From Lepisosteus oculatus (taxonomy: Eukaryota > Chordata > Actinopteri > Semionotiformes > Lepisosteidae): DNA of 64,000 nt. How positions within the stretch are numbered: position 1 is the stretch's first letter; the number at the start of each line of letters is the position of its first letter. A program made the translations under genes and the position numbers. Of this stretch, positions 24,803 to 34,900 are shown one piece after another. Under the pieces are notes generated by a model that saw only the letters and a list, made by a program, of their open reading frames with translations, had not been told where the DNA came from and made no database searches. The stretch covers positions 2,368,501 through 2,432,500 of the forward strand of contig NC_090697.1 in assembly GCF_040954835.1 (NCBI RefSeq), read 5' to 3'.

Positions 24803-27800
24803 TCAGATAGCCAACACGAAGGTCAGAGGCAGCTTCTTGCTGATCTGAGGCAAGATCCACCTGCTGGCAGAGAATAAACAAGGTGAAATGAGATTAGTAA
24901 CAGCAATAGACAGACAATTCATAAAATCGGAGGAGGAACGAAGAAATGACTCACCTAGTCGTTACAGGAGAACCATGACTTCGAGTCCGTATTTTAATAA
25001 GTGCTGGGTGGGGAGTACAATCAGTTCTAACAGAATTTTGGAATGTACTGTAGATTGTCTAAAAGTATTTTCTTCCCCAATGCTGCCGAGTCAGAGCTCT
25101 TGTTTATGATACCCCCCACAAACAGTTTCCAGCTGAGGGCCAGATTGTCTTTCACGTCTTGATTATAGTGGGTTCATCCGTCCGGCTGAGGGGAGCTGAC
25201 TGCAGGCACCCTCGCTCATCACTTCGTGAGGAAGGAGTCGGGAAGATTCTCCGGGGTCAGGAAGAAGCAGGTGAGCAGCAGAGCGGAAGTGGACGAGATT
25301 ACGGGATGACCTCCTCCTGACCTTTCAATTCCAACTCCATTTACTTATTTAGTAGTTTGGCCAAACCATAATTAATGCAAGGTAGAGGCATGACTTGGAT
25401 TAGTAGGTTTTTTAGCTTAACTCACCTGGCTGAGGGATGGACAGTCTGACCACAAGCACAAGACTGATAGAAGCCCAAGAGAAATGAGTGAGAAGTCCAT
25501 AACACCGATGCTGAATAGTTATTGGTGTTTAGTAAAATGTATCTCATCGGGCATTTAGGTTGCAGAAGCATTTTATCTGCCTTTGAGGAGCATTCTGTGT
25601 GAGGAGTTTTGTTTTTTTAGGATCCAGTATATATTATTTACATTTACTGCAGGCATATTATAAAAGCATGCAGGTAAGTGGATTCAGTTTGTGATTATCG
25701 TGCTTTAGACAACTGTGTGTCAACAGCCACACCCACCTTCTGGTTTATGCTAACTCTCTGCTCTTGTGTGATGACAAGGTAAGAAGTGGTATTTTATTTT
25801 TAGAAATAGAGACAATTAGAACAATCACGGATTCATCAGTCCCCACAGGATGCTGGAAAAATGTTGTACATCATGATAGAATGCATACATCTACTGAACA
25901 CAAATAGTAGCAATTGATTGTGTCATTTAGCCAAAGTAATGGGTAGCAGCTTCCCTTCACAATATCATAACAGGTACAGTTCAAGGAGTAAAAATACAGT
26001 GTGCCTTTTGTAAACAGTACTTTTGTGGATATACTCTGCATTTCTAAACTCTGAACCACAGCTGTTTAAAGAATGTATTTAAAGGCAGCTTACTCACCTG
26101 ACTATCTCTTATGGTGATTGTGCAAAACCTGGAAAACACCATTGAAACTTAATTGGCAGTGTAATCTGGCATAATTGAAGAGAACATTAATATTTAAATA
26201 CTTCAAAATAAAATCAATCAGGAAACCTGAGCCTTGCATCGAACATACAGACTGCAAATACTATGCCTACATGCTCTCCTGCTTTAAATTCCAACTTTAA
26301 ATTATTTCTGTACTTAAGTAATGTTACTTTTAGTTTAATTGAATAATAAATATGCTTTCTGTAATCTAAAAACTCATCTTCATTTATCCTACATTGTAGT
26401 AAAGGGATTTTCTCAGTTTTCTCTCTGGAATACAGCAGCTTTACCTGGATAATAGTCACTTGCAGCACATGTCCTGCTTCTATCCACAGGAGCGTCCCGC
26501 TGGCAGAAACTTTGAGCTGCCGAGTTCAAGGCCTCTTTGAGATTTTCAGCATAATAAACATTGATTGCAGAAGAAGCGAAGTTACATTAAAAGAAGGGAA
26601 GAAGAGGAGTTACATCACAAGTCATCAATTTTAGATTCAAGTTATTTAATTCTAGTGGGTTAAATATTATCAATGACCACTTCACTATGTTGTTTCCTGG
26701 CCTTTTTTTCCCATTGATCGTCTGTTACATTTGTAAGTATCTAACTAGAAACTGTATGATGCCCTACTGGTAATATAAATTAAACATTAATGTTTACAGA
26801 CATGAACAGTTAATCAATATAAAGTAGTCAATATAAAAAAAATGGTCAATATTGAAATTGATGTTAGTTTGTCTAAAACTGTATTGAGACATAATCATAT
26901 GTTTTACAAGGAATTAACATGCAGATAGTTTGATGTGAAAGTTAGACACAGACATGGTACACATCCAAAATGAAATGCAGTGTTTGAGACAACTAGCTGC
27001 AGAAGGAGTTGATTTGTAAGAGATAATCCAGTGCTGTGTATGCAAAATGTATTTAAAAAATATTACATTCAATATTATAATCACATTGAGAAGAATTTGG
27101 GGACTTTTATTAATTGTTTCTCAGTATTTGTTGATGATTTACATTAGGAGGTGCATGACTTTGCAGCCATTTATATTCAGTCTTGATTTGTCCATCATTT
27201 ATTGTATGATGTCTGAAGATATTAATTACAGGTGAAACAGCCAATAAATTATGTAGTTTTGCATGACTGATGAAGGCATATTATATATTTATAAGGAGAA
27301 ACTAACAGTCATATCACATTATCCACGCATTGTTCTAAAATAAAATGAGGAAATATCTTTGTTACAATTTACAATAGTGTTTCTGGTTTGCAGTGGGCCC
27401 TGGGTTCAATTCTTGGGATGCGATCTGTGTGGAGTTTGTATGGAAACCCAAGTAAACAAGGGGTCCTGAAAATAAAAACATACTAGAAGGCTGATTGGCT
27501 TCTGGGGAAAACGACCCCGGTGTGAGGGTGTGCACCTTGCGATATGAACTGGCTTCCCTCCCAGGGTGTATCCTGCCTTGCGCCCGTTGCTTGTGGGGAT
27601 AGAGTCTAGCTCCCGGGCCACCGGAGACTGAATGAAGTGGTTAGAAGATGGACTGACTGTTATTTTGCTTGTGGAGCATACTGAACAGCCACAATGCAGA
27701 GTCAACTAACACTGAATATGGTGCACTTTTAATCTGATCACATATTAGTTGTATCAGAGTCCAGATTAAAAACTGATACAACACTGACAAAGACAATACC

Positions 27801-28008
27801 AAGCACCATCGTATTGCTCACCATTTATTCTTCCTTTCCAATCTCCTGTTATAAATTGTGACATTGTGCTGAAGAATTACATTATCTATTGTGTTTCTGA
27901 ATACAAGTGAACAGTAGCAGAGTGCTTACGCACGTTTTCTGATCTGCAACCGCAGTACTGCGATAGGACGTCTTTTATTGAAAGCAGCCTCTTTTTAAGA
28001 TGTGATAT
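24803..28008 (-). CDS. Candidate minus-strand multi-exon gene (unrecognised, weak)
   Basis: Four minus-strand segments can be spliced in one frame: 28008-27930, 26534-26445, 25316-25223 and 24860-24803. Donors are C|gtaagc, CAG|gtaaag and ACGAA|gtgatg; the acceptors end in TAG, AAG, CAG and CAG. The joined product is about 109 residues, starting ISHLKKRLLSIKD and ending KKLPLTFVLAI with a TGA. The phases (0/1, 1/1, 1/2, 2/-) agree without adjustment, which is the main support. Against it: no ATG exon was found, two acceptors have poor pyrimidine tracts, and I recognise no family. The 25.2 kb exon also has strong plus-strand splice signals (25207 to 25270), so a plus-strand non-coding transcript is an alternative. 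Confidence 0.28.
27385..27650 (+). mobile_element. Fish interspersed repeat (GTTAGC type), 5'-truncated
   Basis: It begins at GGGCCCTGGGTTCAATTC... and runs through GTGTGGAGTTTGTATGG, GGCTGATTGGCTTCTGG and GAATGAAGTGGTTAGAAG. The head is missing. Confidence 0.65.
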
Positions 28009-28306
28009 CTACAGTAAATATAAAGTTTATTTTTGTACGAATGTGGAATGTGAGCAATGATATCAATGCAGAGAAAAGTCAGTGATTCTCCCGAACGTTT
28101 TCGTGACAGCGGAATATATTGTCGGTGAGTTCTGCCCAAACAAGAGCCGTCAAACACGCATCATCGCATAAACAAAATCTTGCTTGTTCATGAATTTCTG
28201 CAAGGAAATCGCAAACTCTAACTCGGGAAGCAGAGGCTCGCTTTTTCTGAACTGTCTAGTGTTTCTCGAAACCGGTAACTGAACGAGTTTCTTCTCTTGT
28301 CTTCAG

Positions 28307-28790
28307 CCCTTGGAAAATAATTTGGGCAGCAAATTTACTCGCACTTCCGGCCTGCACAAGGAAGTTTATGTATGTAGCCTTAGCAACGACAGAGTTCCTT
28401 CTTATTATAATCTCTGTTTCTTCACTTCCGAGAGAATATCCAAACAGCTGGTGAGATTTCCTATCAAACTGTGTGTGTGTGATGTCTTTGCAAGACAGAG
28501 ATCCAGTGTATCAACATGTATTACAGACAAGCTATTCGGGATGTAGAAGATTGTTTAATCTGTTTCACAGGACAGTTGTGGTCATTTGACTTTTTATATG
28601 ACTTTTTTATATTTTTATATGACTTTTTTTCTTCCGTAGAGATCCATCATTTCATTTTCTACTTCACGCGTATTAACCCAACAACCAGTATTTAAGAGCT
28701 TAGATGAGGGAGCAGCAAAGGAGCAAATCTTTTTCTTTCTCTCCTCTGTAGATTTTGCGCAAACTCGAGTTTCAAGTCGATCTGCAGCAG
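28307..28790 (+). promoter_or_regulatory. Promoter/5' UTR of the coiled-coil gene with RFX X-box and ETS-like sites
   Basis: GTAGCCTTAGCAAC at 28374-28387 matches the RFX X-box (GTNRCC-N2-RGYAAC) at every defined position. ACTTCCGG at 28343-28350 is a core ETS site on the minus strand, and a second ACTTCCG lies at 28424. No TATA box is obvious. A 5' UTR exon probably ends at CAG|gtgtta (28790). The segment is unusually rich in CpG for its surroundings. It could also serve a divergent minus-strand transcript. Confidence 0.55.
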
Positions 28791-28911
28791 GTGTTAGGAT
28801 ATTATTTTGAGAATGTTGTTTTCACCTTCTTTACTAAAATCAAGCAGAATAGCTTTTTTAAATAATTTATGCTCAATCGATTGCTTATAAAAGTAATTTG
28901 TTTTCTTTCAG

Positions 28912-28958
28912 GTTCCAGTCCACATTGGAGAAATGAGTAAAAACAACAAACAGTTGAG
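28912..28958 (+). CDS. Coiled-coil gene, exon with start codon
   Basis: The acceptor is TTTCTTTCAG and the donor TTGAG|gtactg. The ATG at 28933-28935 gives MSKNNKQLR, and the frame continues into the next exon (phase 2). Bases 28912-28932 are taken as 5' UTR, although they are open in the same frame. Confidence 0.72.
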
Positions 28959-31900
28959 GTACTGTATATAAAACTAGGGATGAGCACGACTGCAATACCA
29001 TCGTTGCAATGTATTTCGACGTTGAAGTGTATACTGTGTGTTCTGCATATAGTAAATGTTTGTAGAGAGAAAACAAAGAATTAGTACGGATTGCTCCATT
29101 CAGTGAAATAATTCTCGTTTTCCACTTCGGTGTATTTTCCTTATTCTTATTGACGTCAACTTCGGTGTATTTTCCTTATTCTTATAGACATGTCGTGAGT
29201 AGGGTTTTATGTTGCTGTACAGTATGTCATTGTCATTAACTTCATTATCATATATTTTCCCCCTGTGCTTTCTTATAGGGAGTCTCGGGGTTTGGAAGTA
29301 GAGTTAATAAAGAACCTCCAACAAAAAGTTTACTTTCTTGAACTGGAAGCAACATTTCTATATCCATTTTACACGATTTCAGATATGATCAAGGCCCCTT
29401 TTAAATTGTTACCATTTAACAAAAAAAAAGCCTGTTATGACCTGGAAAGATAAGGATCAGCAGATTTAATCTAAATCATGCAATACATTTAAGCTTTATT
29501 TTATAAAACTTTAAACATAACAACAAATAATTGTTATATATATTCCTGTAGATGTTCTAAGTAATTTGAAGTTATTTATTACAAATCTCTATCTGTGAAT
29601 TTTGAAATTCATGTGACTGATTAACTCACGGAAGTAAAATGCAGATGCTTTGAACTGAAACTGATCCTTGACGATGTTTATGAACTCGAGAAAAAGCAAG
29701 GAAAGCAGCTGAACTGGAGCCTCAGATCACCTCAGAAGCAGAGCACATGCTGAGAAGCTTACAGGTACATGCAAATAACATGGGAGATCAGCAGCAGGAC
29801 CTTTAAAGCCATCATTAAATGACATGAGGCAGAGTCTGTTTCAGTTTCTTAATTATAACTGTAAGGGAGCATTAATATTTCTAAATCTTATAAAGATATT
29901 ACATTAAAAAGTTACCGCTGCTGCTTCAGTTAAAATTAACATTTGCTTTTAGTGCAGTATTGATTTTATTGTGTCAGATCAGAAGTCATATTTAGTTTAT
30001 ATGGATGGATTATTTGAAGATATATTGTTGTATCTTTCCATTTTCTAAATAAGAATTGATAAGTTATGTTTACTCATAATGAATTTTAAAATGAGAAAAA
30101 TATTACTGCTGTCAAATTCAGTATTCACAATGCTAAAAGTAAGTTTAATAACATTATACATGTCTTATCTGCATATGGCTTGTCGTGACTTTGTACTGTC
30201 ATTATTCAGGAACTTCAGTCACAGTCTGATGGTCTTCATATTGAATTAATGAGAAAGGAAGGAAACATCAATATATTACAGACTGATAGAGAAAAAATAA
30301 GTGCTGAGATTCAAGCTATAGATGGTAAGTTATCTTAGGTTCCTCTAGCTCGCTGTGATTCATACATCATATGTAACTTCAGGTAAGCAAGTGCAAAACC
30401 TATCTCTTAAATTGTTTTTTTTCCCTATTCTTTCTTACATAAACCTCCTTATTCTAAATTTCTTCAGATGGCCATTTGAAGGATAAACAGGCTCTTATAA
30501 AGGAGATAGTGCAGCTGAAGAGGTTGAAAGAGCATGCAGACAGACAGGTTTCTCAGAAGGAAATGGAGATACTGAAGACTAGGCAGGAGATAGAGCAACA
30601 GCTGACAAAACTCAAAAACAGTGAATTTAGAGTCACTTTACTGGAGCATGAGGTGAGTTCTGTTTCATATGGGATGCTTGATCTCAAAGTGATTTAGCAA
30701 ATCTCATCGATTGACTGCTGAAGTCACTTTTATGATGCAACCACAATCTCACTAAATCAGTGGGTGCATCAAAAACAAACACAGGTTGTTCATACTAGTA
30801 TTAAATAGGTGATTTAGGACACATTAATAGCAGAAGGGAGTTTTTTTAATTATTAATATGAATTGCACTGCCATTTCTTGCCATTGCACAGCTGCAGCAG
30901 AGAGAAGATCAGCACAAGACAGTAGAGATGCATCTGTCAGAGAAGAGAGTGGAGTTGCAGAAGGTGCACTCAGCAGTGCATGAAATGGAAGAGAAGCACT
31001 TCTCGAACACAGTTACTATGCAAGACCACATCACAAAAGAACTGAGGTGCTGGTGATACATTTGAGTCAGTGTTCTAGTAAGGGGAAATCTTGATCACTA
31101 ATGAAAATGTTCTGAAAAATGTTTTTGTTTTTTAATTTAAAGAATTTTAGTTCATGTTGGCACAATTTTAATTCTCATCGAGAGCCGAACCAGCAGTTTG
31201 ACTTAATACAGACATGGAAGAATTTAATGTTTTTACTTCAGCTTTATCAAGCTGTAATATACTGTATATAGCTTGATAAAGCTGCATTAAAAACAAACCA
31301 TTAGAGTTCTGGATGTGATGAAACAACGTGTACCAGCAAAATTCATCCTATTTATATGTAAAAAACAGCAGTCAAATCCTATTAAACATACCGCATGCAT
31401 GTGTGCAATACGAGTGTTCTCACTTATAGATAATACTAACTACAGTTTTCAAGTTAATTATATATTGAGAACCTTGTGTTCATAATTACTACAGTATTTC
31501 ACACTAATAAATAATCTGAAGGGGTCGCATATGCTTCCTTTCTGATGAACAGAGATGAGATATGTTTTCTCCATCAAGAGCAGCGAGAGAGAGATCTGAG
31601 AGCAGAACGGAACAGATTGCTGAGGCAGAAAATGTCTGCAGACTGTGAGACCCTGGCCAAAGAAAATTCGGAGTTACGCTCTCGACTTGCAGAGCTGTCC
31701 AGACAGCTGGATAAGGTGCAGTATCCTAAGTCAAACAGTACAGTACGAGGTGATGCCGTTATTGTACAGGATGTTGCTCACACGTGTTCTTAGCTTCACA
31801 AAGTAAGGTTGTGTGCTATGGATTTAATCATAATCCATCCGGTTTTCTTGTTCATCCTTCCAAGTTGTCGTTTTCTTAACAAATGGAACATATACAGTAC

Positions 31901-34900
31901 AGACTGTATACAGGAGGGACAGTTTAGAGGCACCTTGACAGTGTGGGAGAACAATGGAGAATTGAATTCTGCATCACTTGTCAGACTGCTGAGCAGTAAA
32001 GCGCTGTAATTACCCCAAAATTAATTTCATGTTAATTTACTGAGTGACTATATAGTCAGATATCAGTCAATAATTAAAGTGACTTTAGCCCCCAGATATG
32101 CAACACAGGCTAGGAAGACCTTATGTTTTTCACCATAGTCTCCTTGTGGAATTCACACTGCCAGCACCACTTCGGGAAGTGCAGTAAGTGACAGTTGTAC
32201 ACGCTGCATTACTGTGAATGAAATAGGAGTCAGCAGTGTGAAGAAAGAACTGCGAGGCACTCTGGTATCATTCCTCAAGATGACAGTGTGTGCCCAAACA
32301 CAGTCAAGGTTGCACTGCTGAGCTACAAGAGTTTTTGAGCAAGAGGTCTCTTGTTCCATGCTTTTATATAATGTGTATGATAAAATCAGCTGTCATATTT
32401 GTTCGTGTAGCGACTGCTCTGACCAAAATAGCTGAAATACTTGTCTGAGGACACAGGTTAGGAAGAAAATATCCTAATTTCAGAATTTGGGGAGGAGTGT
32501 TGTCCCTCTGTCCCCCCAGCGATGGACTAATAGAACTACATGAAGTGTGTGTACCTCTGCAGGAAAGGGCTCTGATGGGGGAGAGCGTCTCTCGGCATTC
32601 CCATTCCCTCGTCCAGCTCCTCTCAGTGAAAGACAGCGAGAAGCAGCTACAGCATCAGCTGAAACAACAGAAGGAAATTCTGGATGGAGAGAAAGTTAAA
32701 CACAAGGAAATTATGGACAAGGTACAACAAAGTCAAACTATGTTTTCCTGATCATAGGGAGAAATTCCAGCTAATTGAACAAGTCAATCACTCTTTGACC
32801 GTGCATAAGAAACATGGATCTTATGACATACCCAGGGGTAGCAGGATCTTTAAAACAGGAAACAAAAGTGAAACAAAAGTGCTGTTTTGTCTGAACCTTC
32901 CACCCTCTTACAATGTTCATCATCAGCTTCCATTCATGCCACTTACAGACATACCAACTAAATATACTACTGCAAATCGTTAACAAAAAACGTTTCTTTT
33001 GGAAATAAATTTGATTTATAGTCTCACATTGAACTTTATATCCCCTTTAATTTTCTTAATTCCGAAAAGTGAACAATTACAAATAGTGCAATGGGATAGT
33101 TACAGAACTTTGGGTATTAAAAATGAGAATGTAACCGTTTAGGATACTAACGTGGACTGAAGTGCAGGAAAGTGTACCCCCAGCTAGCGTACGCCCTTTT
33201 CCCCCAGCTGTGCCACATACTGTAGGCTGTCCAGTCACCATAACAGGCCTGGCAGGAAACTCCCAAGAGTCGAACGGTCTGGTCAGAAAGCACTAAGAGC
33301 TGGCCAGCTCAAGGAGCATGCCAGACGTGCAGTGTCAGCTCGGCCTCCCAACTGCAATCCCCTGGAGAAGGGCCTGGGTTCAGACAAAACTGAACTCCCT
33401 GTGCCTGATGGACCGGGTCAACTGAAACATCTGCGGAGGATGGGTTCTCGACCTTGACCCATCCCCTGGTTCTCTCTTACTCCCAGAAGCCCCTGGACAG
33501 CACAGTCCTGGACAGAGCTCCCAGACAGAGCCCTGGAGAAAGGAATCCTAGAACCAGAAAGGGTCTGCTGGGACCATGAAAGGTAGCCCAGAAAAAGGAG
33601 AAAAGTGAGAAGGAATAAGTGCAGGGTGAAGAATGGGACAAGAGCAATGTGCAGGTTAAAGAGTAAGACTAGGGCAGCGGTGACAGACAAAGGCTGAGGC
33701 TGCAGAGCTGGAGCTCAGGACACAGGGCTGGAGCTCAGGACACAGGGAGTTCAGAGCAAAGATGAAAAATCGGAGAAGCAGCACTGCCTGCCTGCATCAC
33801 GGGTTCGGAATATGTAGATGGAGCAGCCTGCTTCAGCGCTGTATTTGGAAAAGGCCGTTATAAGGAAGACCATGGTTCCGACCAGAGGAGGCCCCTGGTA
33901 ATGGTGGAAATCTGGGCAGCTGAGGAGAGATGAGGTTATGGAATAATTGGTGGTCTAAAAGGTGAAAATGAGCCGAGACCGGAAGATGACCCAGTCACAG
34001 TGGTAAGCCATGGGACGTTGTGAGCCTTCGTTAGAACGCTCCAGTTTCTCATGGCAACCATGAGCCGAGAGACACCGCAGGCTGGCAGGCATAACGGTAG
34101 ATACTGTTATAGTAGAAGTAAATTATCATTCGTCCAAGTCGACTTGGGCCCCAAAATCCAGCACTGAGCATAAAAAATGTCTAAGTAGTGTGGGAATGCT
34201 AACCTTGACCCTAGCCGGGGTTTCAAATGAGCAATTCTGCAATCTGTCTCTGCAGGCCCCGAATCATGAGATTTGAAAAGTTACTGAACCCAAAAACTAT
34301 TAGTCCAAAATAATCAAAACTATTGAAAGAAGCTCTTGGAATTAAACATTTTTTAATAATGTATCTTCAATATCTTACAACTTCTGATCTGACTCAGCTT
34401 TGCAGTGCAATTACTGGACCTGCATGAGACTGTGCTGTACTGTACCTACATGAGGGAGTTACTCTCTGTTTAGGTTCTCTGGATGTAGTCTTGATGTCTG
34501 CTGTTTCCCTTGTTTTCTCTCTCTTGCTGAAGGACAGGAGATCCTGTACCTTGATGTATTAGGCTTACAGTGCCTATAACAATTATTCACCCCCCTTTTA
34601 CTTTTTCCCATTTTATTGTGTTACAGCATGGAACCACAATGTATTTAACTGAGAATGTTTGCCACTCATCAACACAAAGAACTATATAATGTCAAAGTGA
34701 AAAAACAATCCAGATATTTTACTAAATTAATTAAAAATAAAAGATAGAATATAATTGAATGCATAAGTATCCCCCCCCCCCCCCCACAGAGTTAATACTT
34801 GGTAGGACCACCTTTGGCAGCAATTACAGCTATGAGTTTCTTCGGGTAAGTCTCTATTAGCATTGCACATCTTGACACTGGACATTTTGCCCATTCTCTG

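Noticed and set aside
28066..28124. Plus-strand exon MQRKVSDSPERFRDSGIYCR with donor GTCG|gtgagt
   Set aside because: Its phase 2 end does not join in frame to any following exon of the coiled-coil gene; every join meets a stop. It could at most be 5' UTR.
29360..29453. Read-through of the exon at 29279 to a stop at about 29450
   Set aside because: The extra residues ([11 protein letters not shown]...) are not coiled-coil. The AT-AC splice restores the frame and the expected heptads instead.
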